NCBI RefSeq assembly: GCF_030811655.1
Contig: NZ_JAUSRE010000005.1
Coordinates: 124,001 to 188,000 of the forward strand
Direction of reading: 5' to 3'
Origin: Pseudarthrobacter enclensis
Lineage (GTDB): Bacteria; Actinomycetota; Actinomycetes; Actinomycetales; Micrococcaceae
Length of the DNA: 64,000 nt
The translations under genes and the position numbers were made by a program. The notes under the pieces are model-generated. The model ran no database searches, had not been told where the DNA came from, and worked only from the letters and a program-made list of their open reading frames with translations. Below are positions 25,286 to 33,410 of the stretch, piece after piece; position 1 is the first letter of the stretch, and the number at the start of each line of letters is the position of its first letter.

Positions 25286-28126
25286 CTAGTGGCCGGCGTC
25301 GTACCAGCTGGGTCCGACGCCGATCTGCACTTCCAGCGGCACGCTGAGGTCGGCCGCGGCTGCCATCTGCTCAGTCACCAGCTTTTCCGCTGCTGCCCGC
25401 TCCCCCGTTGCCACTTCAAGAACCAGTTCGTCGTGGACCTGGAGCAGCAGCCGCGACTTCAGGCCCTGCGCCTGCAGCTCCGCGTGCACGCCCAGCATGG
25501 CGCGTTTGATGATGTCCGCTGCCGAGCCCTGGATGGGGCTGTTGAGCGCGATGCGTTCGGCATTCTCCCGCAGCTGCCGGTCCGTGCTGGTGAGGTCCGG
25601 CAGGTAGCGCCGCCTCCCTTCGATGGTGGCCGTGTACCCGTCCACGCGGGCCTGGTCCACAACGCCCCGGAGGTAATCGCGGACGGCACCGAAGCGGTCG
25701 AAGTAGTCCTTCATCAGGGTGCGGGCCTCGTCAACGGAGATCTCCAGCTGCTTGGACAGGCCAAAGGAGGTCAGTCCGTAGGCCAGGCCGTAGGACATGG
25801 CCTTGACCTTGGAGCGCATGGCGCTGGTGACCTGGTCCGTGGGGACGTGGAAGATGTTGGAGCCGACGAAGCGGTGCAGGTCCTCGCCGTCCCTGTAGGC
25901 CTGGATCAGCCCCTGGTCCCCGGAGAGGTGCGCCATGATGCGCATCTCGATCTGGGAGTAGTCGGCGGACAGGAGGCACTCGTAGCCGTCGCTGACCACG
26001 AAGATCCCGCGGACGCGGCGGCCTTCCTCGCTGCGGATGGGGATGTTCTGCAGGTTGGGATTGTTGGACGAGATGCGGCCGGTGGCTGCAACGTTCTGGG
26101 CGTAGGTGGTGTGGATGCGGCCGTCCTCCGCCACAGACTTCTTCAGCGACTCGATCATCTGGCGCAGCTTGGCGGCCTCGCGGTGCGCCATGAGCTGCAC
26201 CAGGAACTCGTGCCCGGTTCTTTCCAGAAGGTTCTTCAGGGAGGCTGCATCCGTGGTGTAGCCGGACTTGATCTTCTTGGTCTTGGGAAGCTGGAGTTCG
26301 TCGAACAGGACGGTCTGCAGCTGCTTGGGCGAACCAAGGTTGACCTCGTGGCCGATGGCGGCGAAGGCCTGTTCCTGTGCCTGGTCAATGACGCGGGCGA
26401 GGTCGGCCAGCTGCTCGTCCATCTTGTCCATGTCGATCGCGATGCCTGCGAGTTCCATGTCGGCCAGGACCCGGCTGACCGGCAGCTCGAGGGTAGAGAG
26501 AAGTTCCTCTGCCTTGCGTTCCTTGAGTTCGTCCTCGAAGTAGCGGCTCAACGCCAGCACAACCGCGCCCGCCTGGACCAGGGCGTCCGCGGCGGCGGTG
26601 TCGTCGCCGTCGAACGACAGTTCCAGCTGCCCGGCCTTGGCCGTGGCGGCGGGAAGCCCGACGTTGAGGTGGTGCTGGGCAAGCTCGGCGAGCTCGTAGG
26701 TGCGGCGGTCCGGCTGGATGAGGTAGCCGGAGATGGAGGTGTCGTCCACGACGCCTTCAAGCTCCAGCCCGCGGGCGCTCAGGGCCTTCAGCGCAGCCTT
26801 GAACCCGTGCATCACCTTGGGCGCCTCCGGGTCGCGCAGCCAGGCGGCCAGGACGTTCTCAGTCTCCGCGTCCTGGTCTGCGAGGTCCACGTACACGGCG
26901 GCGCCAGAACGGACTATGGCCACCGCAGCGGCGTCCTCGCCAATCCGGCCCGGAACGAGGTCGACGGCGAGGGCGGACCGTTGTCCGGAGCCCCCGGCCA
27001 GGAAAGCGGCCAGATCCGCGGCATTGACTGGGGTGGTGTACTCCGGGGTGTCGATGCTTTCGCGCTCGGCTGCAGGGGTGCCGGCGTCCCCGTACAGGGC
27101 GAACAACCGGCCGCGGATGGCTTTGAATTCGAGTTGGTCGAAGAGGTCTTCGATGGCGGCCTGGTCAGGGCGCGGCTGGTAGAGGTCTTCCAGGGTGACG
27201 GGAAGTGCCAGGTCCGTGTGCAGTTGGTTCAGCCGCCGGTTGCGCTTAACGTTCTCGATGTTCTCGCGGAGCGCGTCACCCACCTTTCCGCCAATGGAAT
27301 CAAGGTGCTCCAGGACGCCTTCCAGGCCGCCGTACTGGTTAATCCACTTTGCCGCCGTCTTGGGCCCCACGCCGGGCACGCCGGGCAGGTTGTCCGCCGT
27401 CTCCCCCACCAGCGCGGCGAGGTCCGAATAGCGGGACGGGGGAACGAAGTACTTCGCTTCGATGGCGGCGGCATCCATTCTGGGAATATCGCTGACGCCC
27501 TTCTTGGGGTAGAGCACGAAAACGTTGTCCGTGACGAGCTGGAAGGCGTCCCTGTCACCGGAAACCAGCAGCACCTCGAATCCGGCCTTCTCTCCCATGG
27601 CGGCGAGCGTGGCCAGGATGTCGTCAGCCTCGTAGCCGGGCATCTTGATGGTTTTGATGCCCCAGGCCTCCATGACCTGTCCGATGAGGTCGATCTGGCC
27701 GCTCATCTCGCGGGGGGTCTCGTTCCGGCCGCCTTTGTATTCGCTGTACTCGGTCTTCCGGTGCGTGGATTCGTCAGAGACGTCGAACGCAACCGCGATG
27801 TGCGTGGGCTGCTGTTCCTTGATCAGGTTGATCAGCATGGAGGTGAAGCCGTGGATGGCATTGGTGTGCTGGCCGTTGGAGGTGGAGAACTTGTCGGCCG
27901 GCAGGGCGAAGAATGCGCGGAAGGCCATGGAGTGACCGTCAAGGACCAGGAGCCGTGGCTGGTCGGTGATGGGAATGACGGGGGCTTCGGTAGCTGAAAC
28001 AGATCCTCCGGCCGCGGGGGTAGCGGGCTTCACAGCAGGCCTGGAAGCGGACGACGGGCGCTGCACGGCAGCCCCCTCATCGATGGCCTGGGACGGGAAA
28101 GGGGCCGGTTTGGTTGTTTCACTCAC
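25286..28126 (-). CDS. polA: DNA polymerase I
   Basis: 946 residues from the GTG at 28126. After a 55-residue Pro/Ala-rich head come the 5'-3' exonuclease (LLVLDGHSMAFRAFFAL, VSGDRDAFQLV, GVPGVGPKTAAKWI), a 3'-5' exonuclease fold, and the polymerase with motif A SADYSQIEMR, motif B KVKAMSYGLAYG and motif C QVHDELVLEV. The proofreading acidic residues are missing: the DxE site reads AVDLVPG and the region matching KYD reads FKAAL, so no 3'-5' activity is expected, as in other actinobacterial Pol I. A longer frame to 28342 would cover the divergent thioesterase and is rejected. Confidence 0.97.
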   Translation of the reverse strand: MSETTKPAPFPSQAIDEGAAVQRPSSASRPAVKPATPAAGGSVSATEAPVIPITDQPRLLVLDGHSMAFRAFFALPADKFSTSNGQHTNAIHGFTSMLINLIKEQQPTHIAVAFDVSDESTHRKTEYSEYKGGRNETPREMSGQIDLIGQVMEAWGIKTIKMPGYEADDILATLAAMGEKAGFEVLLVSGDRDAFQLVTDNVFVLYPKKGVSDIPRMDAAAIEAKYFVPPSRYSDLAALVGETADNLPGVPGVGPKTAAKWINQYGGLEGVLEHLDSIGGKVGDALRENIENVKRNRRLNQLHTDLALPVTLEDLYQPRPDQAAIEDLFDQLEFKAIRGRLFALYGDAGTPAAERESIDTPEYTTPVNAADLAAFLAGGSGQRSALAVDLVPGRIGEDAAAVAIVRSGAAVYVDLADQDAETENVLAAWLRDPEAPKVMHGFKAALKALSARGLELEGVVDDTSISGYLIQPDRRTYELAELAQHHLNVGLPAATAKAGQLELSFDGDDTAAADALVQAGAVVLALSRYFEDELKERKAEELLSTLELPVSRVLADMELAGIAIDMDKMDEQLADLARVIDQAQEQAFAAIGHEVNLGSPKQLQTVLFDELQLPKTKKIKSGYTTDAASLKNLLERTGHEFLVQLMAHREAAKLRQMIESLKKSVAEDGRIHTTYAQNVAATGRISSNNPNLQNIPIRSEEGRRVRGIFVVSDGYECLLSADYSQIEMRIMAHLSGDQGLIQAYRDGEDLHRFVGSNIFHVPTDQVTSAMRSKVKAMSYGLAYGLTSFGLSKQLEISVDEARTLMKDYFDRFGAVRDYLRGVVDQARVDGYTATIEGRRRYLPDLTSTDRQLRENAERIALNSPIQGSAADIIKRAMLGVHAELQAQGLKSRLLLQVHDELVLEVATGERAAAEKLVTEQMAAAADLSVPLEVQIGVGPSWYDAGH

Positions 28127-28133
28127 AGGTGCC

Positions 28134-28139
28134 AGCCTA
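28134..28139 (-). promoter_or_regulatory. -10 box of polA (leaderless)
   Basis: TAGGCT on the minus strand, seven bases before the polA GTG. It sits inside the 19-base gap between the divergent polA and thioesterase start codons. Confidence 0.5.
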
Positions 28140-28145
28140 GTTGCC

Positions 28146-28610
28146 ATGACAGACAATTTCACGCCGGGCGCTTTCGCCGAAGAGCTCACAGCCGCCGGTA
28201 TTCCCGACCACATGCACGGCTGGCTGGGCAGGTTTGGCGTCGGGGCCCTGGTGGTGAAGATGGGGATCCGTTTCCTGGAGATGAGCCCTGAACACACCGT
28301 TGCCACCATGCCGGTGGAAGGAAACACGCAGGTGGCAGGCATCCTTCATGGCGGAGCGCACGTGGTGCTGGCGGAAACACTGGGTTCCTTCGCCGCAGGA
28401 ATGCATGCCGGCCCGGGGCGCCATGCCGTGGGCATTGAGGTCAACGCCACGCACCACCGGTCGATCGCCGAAGGCGTGGTCACTGGCACCTGCACGGCAG
28501 TCCACCTGGGACGCACGCTGACCACGCACGAGATCGTCATGACTGATGCCCAGGGAAGACGCCTTTCGACCGCGCGGATCACCAACATGCTCCGCGACAA
28601 CGCCGGCTAG
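28146..28610 (+). CDS. Hotdog-fold thioesterase, PaaI/MenI-like
   Basis: 154-residue single-domain hotdog protein. VEGNTQVAGILHGGAHVVLAETLGSFAAG carries the HGG motif and the Glu used for catalysis in this family; VGIEVNATHHRSIAEGVVTGTC follows. Likely hydrolyses aryl- or acyl-CoA thioesters (phenylacetyl-CoA or DHNA-CoA type); the specific acyl group is not readable. The ATG at 28146 lies 19 bases from the polA start on the other strand, with no ribosome-binding site. Its stop overlaps the end of the convergent DHFR-like gene by four bases. Confidence 0.9.
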   Translation: MTDNFTPGAFAEELTAAGIPDHMHGWLGRFGVGALVVKMGIRFLEMSPEHTVATMPVEGNTQVAGILHGGAHVVLAETLGSFAAGMHAGPGRHAVGIEVNATHHRSIAEGVVTGTCTAVHLGRTLTTHEIVMTDAQGRRLSTARITNMLRDNAG

Positions 28611-29182
28611 GGGAAACCCGGGTCAGGACTGCCGGCCCGGGGCCCGGGCAACAGGTAGCGCAACTCAACGATGCCCCTGCCCAGGGTGCGGGAGGCCGCC
28701 AGCTCAAGTGGCGGCGTCGGGCCGTTCATGGGCAGCAGCCGCTTCCCCGCGCCCAGCACCACCGGGATGACGGAGAGGATGATCTCGTCGAGCAGTCCGG
28801 CGTCGGCGAACTGGGCTGCCAGGTTGCCGCCACCGACGACCCAGATGTTCCCGTCCCCCGCCGCACGCCGGAAGTCGGCAATGAATTCCTCGACGTTCCC
28901 GCGCACGAACGTGACGTCCGCGCGCTCAGGGGTGCGGTACACGTGGTGGGTGAAGACGAAGCTGGGCGTGCCGGCGTACGGCCACCTGCCCGGCTCATGC
29001 TCCATCAGCCAGGCGTACGTCTCCCCGCCCATGACGATGCAGCCAACACCTGCCATGAAGCCGTTGTAGCTGTCCGCTCCACCTTCGAAGCCGTCGAACT
29101 GCAGCAGCCAGTCCAGGTTGTCGGTGGTCGTGGCGATGAAGCCGTCCAGGGAGGCGGCCACAAAGTACTGGATACGCGGCAT
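28607..29182 (-). CDS. Dihydrofolate reductase-like protein (RibD C-terminal domain family)
   Basis: 191 residues. IQYFVAASLDGFIATTTDNLDWLL is the usual N-terminal strand and loop; VGCIVMGGETYAWL and GNIWVVGGGNLAAQFADAGLLDEIILSVIPVVLGAG are the NADPH-fold blocks of the RibD_C/YyaP/YwjB group. It is too divergent to be called folate DHFR or riboflavin reductase, and the substrate is unknown. A TAGGCT box six bases before the ATG indicates a leaderless transcript. Convergent with the thioesterase gene. Confidence 0.87.
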   Translation of the reverse strand: MPRIQYFVAASLDGFIATTTDNLDWLLQFDGFEGGADSYNGFMAGVGCIVMGGETYAWLMEHEPGRWPYAGTPSFVFTHHVYRTPERADVTFVRGNVEEFIADFRRAAGDGNIWVVGGGNLAAQFADAGLLDEIILSVIPVVLGAGKRLLPMNGPTPPLELAASRTLGRGIVELRYLLPGPRAGSPDPGFP

Positions 29183-29188
29183 GGCCCC

Positions 29189-29194
29189 AGCCTA
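29189..29194 (-). promoter_or_regulatory. -10 box of the DHFR-like gene (leaderless)
   Basis: TAGGCT on the minus strand, six bases before the ATG at 29182. Confidence 0.5.
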
Positions 29195-29243
29195 ACCAGG
29201 AGCAATGGGCTGGCCAACAGCCGGGCGGCGCCGGCCGGGTGCC

Positions 29244-29465
29244 CTACTTGGAGAAGTAGGGGATGATCAGGTAGAGCCCGGCCAGGACCGCCAGGCCGCA
29301 GAGGCCGAAGCAGAGGTAGGCGAAGGAACGCTTGACGCCGGGCGAGGTCTGCTGCGCGTCCGCGGCGATGGCGGTCAGCCGGACGCCGAGCGAGTAAAGG
29401 GTCACCACTGTTGCGGCGGCCACCAGCGTTGCAACCGCAACGTTCAGCAGTTCCAACCACTTCAT
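29244..29465 (-). CDS. Small two-helix membrane protein, Pit partner
   Basis: 73 residues with two hydrophobic helices (about 5-30 and 48-69) joined by a polar loop (RLTAIAADAQQTSPGVKR). No recognised domain. The start codon overlaps the stop of the phosphate transporter gene as ATGA, and AAGGAG lies eight bases upstream, so it is translationally coupled to pit. That tight linkage suggests a small accessory subunit or regulator of the transporter; function is not known. Confidence 0.8.
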   Translation of the reverse strand: MKWLELLNVAVATLVAAATVVTLYSLGVRLTAIAADAQQTSPGVKRSFAYLCFGLCGLAVLAGLYLIIPYFSK

Positions 29466-30715
29466 CGCCGATTCTCCTTGGTGTTGTTGGCCCTGGCGTC
29501 AGCCCTGGCTTGCGCTTCTGCCTTGGCTTTGGCTTTTGCTTCGGCCCGGGCCTTCTTCTTTGCGAACCGGACAGCCTGGCCGGCTTCCTCGACCTCCACG
29601 GCGTTCTGGTGGCTCACGGACGACTTGCGTGAGTAGAAGAACATAAAGAGCACCGCGGCGCTTCCGGCGACGGCGGCGATGAGCACGCCCACGGCACCGG
29701 TCTTAACCAACAGGGCGGTGAGGGCTCCGACGACGCCTGCCGCCGGGAGGGTGAAGAGCCAGCCCAGCGCGATCTTGCCCACCAGGTTCCAACGGACGGT
29801 GGTGCCGCGGCGGCCCATTCCGGAGCCGATGACGGAGCCGGAGGCAACCTGGGTGGTGGAGAGGGCAAAGCCCAAATGTGAGGACGCAAGGATGGCGGAT
29901 GCCGTGCTGGTCTCGGCCGCGAAGCCCTGGGCGGGCTTCACCTCGGTCAGGCCCGATCCCATGGTGCGGATGATGCGCCACCCGCCCGCGTAGGTTCCGA
30001 CGGCAATGGCCAGTGCGCAGGCGGTGATCACCCAGAGCTGGGGACCGGAGCCCGGTGCCTGGCTTCCGGCGGCGATCAGGACCAGCGTGATGATGCCCAT
30101 GGTTTTCTGGGCGTCGTTGGTTCCGTGGGCCAGGGCAACCAGGCTGGAGGTGAAGACCTGGCCGGTGCGGAAGCCCCCGCGCTTCTGGGTGAGCTTGGTG
30201 CCCGTTTCCGGATCGTGGCGTGCCGTGAGGGCATAGGCCAGACGGGTGCAGACATAGGCGGCAAGGCCGGCAATCACGGGGGCGAAGACGGCTGGAAGGA
30301 TGACCTTCTGGACCAGGCTCTCGAAATTGACGGAGCTGAATCCTGCCCCGACCACTGCCGCGCCGATGAGGCCGCCGAAGAGGGCGTGGGAGGAGCTGGA
30401 AGGCAGGCCCTTCAACCACGTGATCATGTTCCACAGAACGGCGCCCATCAGCCCGGCGAAGATGATTTCGGGGGTGATCTGGACGCCGCCGGAGCCCTCG
30501 CGGATGATGCCGCCGGATACTGTCTTGGCCACCTCGGTGGAAAGGAAGGCGCCCACCAGGTTGAGGACGGCAGCCAGGGCCACCGCTGTCTTGGGCTTGA
30601 TGGCACCCGTCGCGATGGGCGTTGCCATGGCGTTCGCGGTGTCGTGGAAGCCGTTCGTGAAGTCGAAAAATAGTGCCAGTGCGATCACCAGCGCCACCAT
30701 GAAGGTGATATCCAC
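29462..30715 (-). CDS. pit: Low-affinity inorganic phosphate transporter (Pit family)
   Basis: 417 residues, about ten transmembrane segments. Both repeated PHO-4 signatures are present: FTNGFHDTANAMATPIATGA near the N-terminus and ALAHGTNDAQKTMGIITLVL in the second half. Pit imports metal-phosphate with protons. The C-terminal 45 residues are a charged tail rich in Lys/Ala/Glu (FAKKKARAEAKAKAKAEAQ), probably cytoplasmic helix. GTG start at 30715. A PHO-box-like pair of 11-base repeats abuts the -10, so phosphate-responsive control is likely. Followed by the coupled small membrane protein. Confidence 0.95.
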   Translation of the reverse strand: MDITFMVALVIALALFFDFTNGFHDTANAMATPIATGAIKPKTAVALAAVLNLVGAFLSTEVAKTVSGGIIREGSGGVQITPEIIFAGLMGAVLWNMITWLKGLPSSSSHALFGGLIGAAVVGAGFSSVNFESLVQKVILPAVFAPVIAGLAAYVCTRLAYALTARHDPETGTKLTQKRGGFRTGQVFTSSLVALAHGTNDAQKTMGIITLVLIAAGSQAPGSGPQLWVITACALAIAVGTYAGGWRIIRTMGSGLTEVKPAQGFAAETSTASAILASSHLGFALSTTQVASGSVIGSGMGRRGTTVRWNLVGKIALGWLFTLPAAGVVGALTALLVKTGAVGVLIAAVAGSAAVLFMFFYSRKSSVSHQNAVEVEEAGQAVRFAKKKARAEAKAKAKAEAQARADARANNTKENRR

Positions 30716-30774
30716 CTGTTGCCCAATCTGCAGAGTCGACGGTCAGCAGTTTCTCTTACCAGGCTGCCTTGCAC

Positions 30775-30802
30775 AGCATAGTTCACCGGCTGTTTACGTG
30801 GA
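30775..30802 (-). promoter_or_regulatory. pit promoter with PHO-box-like direct repeats
   Basis: Minus-strand -10 TATGCT (30775-30780). Directly upstream, read on the plus strand, are two adjoining 11-base units, GTTCACCGGCT (30781-30791) and GTTTACGTGGA (30792-30802). They resemble the GTTCACC-type direct repeats bound by PhoP in actinobacteria. The -35 is poor, as expected for an activator-dependent promoter. Regulation by PhoP is inferred. Confidence 0.5.
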
Positions 30803-30867
30803 ATGACTTGCGGCGAGGGCACAACCGGCGGGAAACCTTATCGATCGTACGCGTACCCTGCATGAGG

Positions 30868-31374
30868 TCAAAACACGGATTGGGCAAGGAAAGACCGGAG
30901 GATGCCGAGTTCGGCGGGCGTGATTCCGTGCCGCGGGTGCGGCGAGACGGTGAGGATGCGCCGGCCCAGGATGCGCGCCCACCGTTGCGCTTCGGCTTCG
31001 AAAGCCAGTTGGTCGTCCACCCAGGCCACGGCATCGGGGCCGGTTTTTTCGACATCTTCCTGTATGGCCCGGAGCTTCCACCAGCCTGTCCCGCCGGCAG
31101 CCCCGTCCGCAGCCAGGTACGGCCACGAGGTACCGGCCAGACCGAGGGCGGGACACAAGTACCGGGGTGCCAGCTCCTCCCAACTGGTCAGCCAGACGCA
31201 GCGCAGCCCTGGCGTCACGGCCAAGGCATTGAGTTCGGCCACAAGTTCCGCCGCGTAGGCGACAGGCAACAGGCCGGCGTCGGCATGCTGCCAGGCCGAC
31301 CCCCACCCTGTGACTCCTTGCGGGCCGAACGGGCAGACCACCCCGTCAACGTCCAGGTAAAGCGTCCGCTCCAC
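30868..31374 (-). CDS. HAD-like protein of the SAK (Swiss-army-knife RNA repair) type
   Basis: 168 residues. TLYLDVDGVVCPFG gives the HAD motif I (D8, D10); CVWLTSWEE is motif II and VAWVDDQLAFEAEAQRWA the late acidic motif. The WLTSWEE block with large aromatic insertions (APRYLCPALGLAGTSWPYLA) is typical of the HAD_SAK_2 family, small phosphatase-like proteins with no proven substrate. The start codon is GTG, 18 bases downstream of the preceding gene's stop, so both are probably on one transcript. Confidence 0.82.
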   Translation of the reverse strand: MERTLYLDVDGVVCPFGPQGVTGWGSAWQHADAGLLPVAYAAELVAELNALAVTPGLRCVWLTSWEELAPRYLCPALGLAGTSWPYLAADGAAGGTGWWKLRAIQEDVEKTGPDAVAWVDDQLAFEAEAQRWARILGRRILTVSPHPRHGITPAELGILRSFLAQSVF

Positions 31375-31392
31375 GCTGCCGCCTGCGGGAAC

Positions 31393-32067
31393 TCAGCCCT
31401 GGTGGAACTGCGGCGGCCGCGGTCCCGGGTCCAGCTGGGGCGCGATCTTCTCCTCGATGGCCGCCACGGTGGCGTCCGGCAGGACGATGAGGCCGTCCAG
31501 CTCACGCCGCGCCCGTTTGTACGCAGCCTGTCGTTCAGCCGGGGTGGCCGCGTGGTTTTCCGCGATCATCAGCAGTTTCCGGGCCGTGGCCAGCCGTGCA
31601 CGCTCCGGACCGGTGAACCTGCTGTCCCTGATGCGCCGGGCTTCCCGCTCGGCCACATCAAGGGCCACGGCGAAGTTGTTGACCGCCTGCCGGTAGGCGG
31701 CAAGGCCGGACTCGGACCTAAGCTCTTCGGCGGAGGCCGGGCGCTGGCCGTCGGCTTGGCGCTTGGCGCGAAGGAAGGCAACGGTGAGCGGCTCCCGGAC
31801 GTCTGTCATGAGGGGAAAGTCGATAAGCTTGCCCACATCGAGCTCGTATTCAAGCCACCGCCGGTTGGTGGCTTGATGGGTGTCCATCAGTGCCTGCACC
31901 TCGGCGACGGAGGCCCGTTCAGCCTCCAGCGCGTGGTTCCTGAGTGTGCCAGGGCCCACCCTTCGCCGGTACCCGCCCTCGCCGGCCTGCCGCCAGCCCC
32001 GTGCCCAGCGTCCGGCGAACGCCATCAGCGGAAACACCATCCACCATTTGTCGGACAGGAACTCCAT
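31393..32067 (-). CDS. Conserved hypothetical protein with N-terminal membrane segment and helical body
   Basis: 224 residues. A short hydrophobic N-terminus (WWMVFPLMAFAGRW) is followed by a mostly alpha-helical, Arg/Ala/Glu-rich body (EREARRIRDSRFTGPERARLATARKLL). No enzyme motif is visible. The ATG at 32067 is chosen because GAGG lies six bases upstream; a GTG four codons earlier is in frame. Located 18 bases upstream of the HAD-like gene, same strand. I do not recognise a family; the layout suggests a peripheral membrane or scaffold protein. Confidence 0.65.
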   Translation of the reverse strand: MEFLSDKWWMVFPLMAFAGRWARGWRQAGEGGYRRRVGPGTLRNHALEAERASVAEVQALMDTHQATNRRWLEYELDVGKLIDFPLMTDVREPLTVAFLRAKRQADGQRPASAEELRSESGLAAYRQAVNNFAVALDVAEREARRIRDSRFTGPERARLATARKLLMIAENHAATPAERQAAYKRARRELDGLIVLPDATVAAIEEKIAPQLDPGPRPPQFHQG

Positions 32068-32126
32068 GAGGGACCTCACGCATTAATCGTCGCAGTCCGG
32101 AGGTCCGGCCTCAAGGGAGCCTTGTG

Positions 32127-32558
32127 TCAGGAGGTGGGGGTGGCCTGCTGTGTGTTCACGTTGACCAGCCAGGAAACGCCAAACCGGTCCGTGCACATGC
32201 CGAAAACGTCACCCCACGGCGCCTTTTCCATCGGAACAGTCACTGCTCCCCCGTCGCCGCTCAGCTTCTGGTAGTACCCGCGAAGCTCCACTTCGTCGTC
32301 GCCGCTGAGGGAGATGGAGATGGCCGAACCCGGCTGGTACTCCATGATGTTCGGTGTGTCGGCTCCCATGAGCACCATGCCCTGCGTGGTGGTCAGCATG
32401 CCGTGCATGATCTTCTCCGCTTCGGCAGGGTCCTCGCTGGCCTGGAAGTCGGCAAAAGTGCTGAGCGTCAGTTGACCGCCGAAGACGGACTGGTAAAAGT
32501 TCAGTGCCTCGCGGGCATTGTCGCGGAAGCTGAGGTAAGGATTGAGGATCATTGGCAT
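32127..32558 (-). CDS. VOC-superfamily protein, PhnB-like
   Basis: 143 residues. LNPYLSFRDNAREALNFYQSVFGG is the standard PhnB/glyoxalase-fold opening; APWGDVFGMCTDRFGVSWLVN is the closing strand block with the usual metal-site Asp/Glu region partly altered. PhnB-like proteins have been annotated as 3-demethylubiquinone methyltransferases in error; the real activity is unknown. Start supported by GAGGAG eight bases upstream. Divergent from the YciO-type gene. Confidence 0.87.
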   Translation of the reverse strand: MPMILNPYLSFRDNAREALNFYQSVFGGQLTLSTFADFQASEDPAEAEKIMHGMLTTTQGMVLMGADTPNIMEYQPGSAISISLSGDDEVELRGYYQKLSGDGGAVTVPMEKAPWGDVFGMCTDRFGVSWLVNVNTQQATPTS

Positions 32559-32684
32559 GGAAGGATCTCCTCTGACAGAAGCGGAACCGGGCAGACAACA
32601 TCCTGCCGCATCGCACTGCGGCCCGGTAGGTCACGCTTCCCGTGTTGGCCCCGTTCCGTGGGTGCGGTACGGACCGCTGGAACG

Positions 32685-32690
32685 TAGGCT
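32685..32690 (+). promoter_or_regulatory. -10 box of the YciO-type gene (leaderless)
   Basis: TAGGCT six bases before the ATG at 32697. Confidence 0.55.
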
Positions 32691-32696
32691 CGGGTC

Positions 32697-33317
32697 ATGG
32701 CCCGATTCTTTGACGTTCATCCCCACGACCCGCAGCCCCGCGCCATCGCGCAGGCAGTAAAAATCATCCGCGACGGCGGCCTGATCGCCTACCCCACGGA
32801 CTCCTGCTACGCCCTGGGAGCGCAGATGGGCAACCGGGAGGCCCTGGACCGCATCAGGAGCATCCGGCACCTGGACGATAAGCACCACTTCACCCTGGTC
32901 TGCCGTGACTTCGCGCAGCTGGGACAGTTCGTGAACATCGGCAATGACGTCTTCCGCAGCATTAAAGCCGTCACGCCCGGAAGCTACACCTTCATCCTCC
33001 CTGCCACGAAGGAAGTGCCCAAGCGCCTGCTGCATCCCAAGAAGAAGACCGTGGGGGTACGCATCCCGGACAACCGCGTGGTCCAGGCGCTGCTGGCCGA
33101 ACTGGGAGAGCCGCTGCTGTCCAGCACGCTGCTGCTGCCGGACGAAGAGGAACCACTGACCGTGGGCTGGGAAATCAAGGAGCGGCTGGACCACCAGGTG
33201 GACGCCGTGATCGATGCCGGTGACTGCGGCGCCGAGCCCACCACTGTGGTCGATTTTTCCAGCGGGGTTGCCGAGATCGTCCGGCGGGGCATGGGCGACC
33301 CGTCCCGCTTCGAGTAG
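32697..33317 (+). CDS. YciO/Sua5/YrdC-family protein
   Basis: 206 residues of YrdC fold. GGLIAYPTDSCYALGAQMGN, the RIRSIRHLDDKHHFTLVCRD block (KR-x-K-like binding site) and GSYTFILPATKEVPKRLLHPKKKTVGVRIPD are the characteristic blocks. The opening (FFDVHPHDPQPRAIAQAV) is that of the YciO branch rather than TsaC. Sua5/TsaC make threonylcarbamoyl-AMP for the universal t6A tRNA modification, but YciO proteins do not always replace them. A second, canonical TsaC would be expected elsewhere in the genome. Confidence 0.87.
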   Translation: MARFFDVHPHDPQPRAIAQAVKIIRDGGLIAYPTDSCYALGAQMGNREALDRIRSIRHLDDKHHFTLVCRDFAQLGQFVNIGNDVFRSIKAVTPGSYTFILPATKEVPKRLLHPKKKTVGVRIPDNRVVQALLAELGEPLLSSTLLLPDEEEPLTVGWEIKERLDHQVDAVIDAGDCGAEPTTVVDFSSGVAEIVRRGMGDPSRFE

Positions 33318-33410
33318 CCGTCGCGGGGCACTTTGGCGGGTGCCGCCGTCGTAATGTCCGACGGCGGGCGGCGGCTCCCTGCCCAAGGTGCCCCAGGACG
33401 GGGGGCGGGT

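Noticed and set aside
25289..27997. Open frame of about 900 codons antisense to polA
   Set aside because: It mirrors polA in a GC-rich gene, has no domain, and its His/Val/Gly-rich content is typical of antisense frames. PolA motifs on the other strand are complete.
28127..28342. N-terminal extension of PolA
   Set aside because: It runs antisense through the thioesterase coding region; the GTG at 28126 has a -10 box directly upstream.
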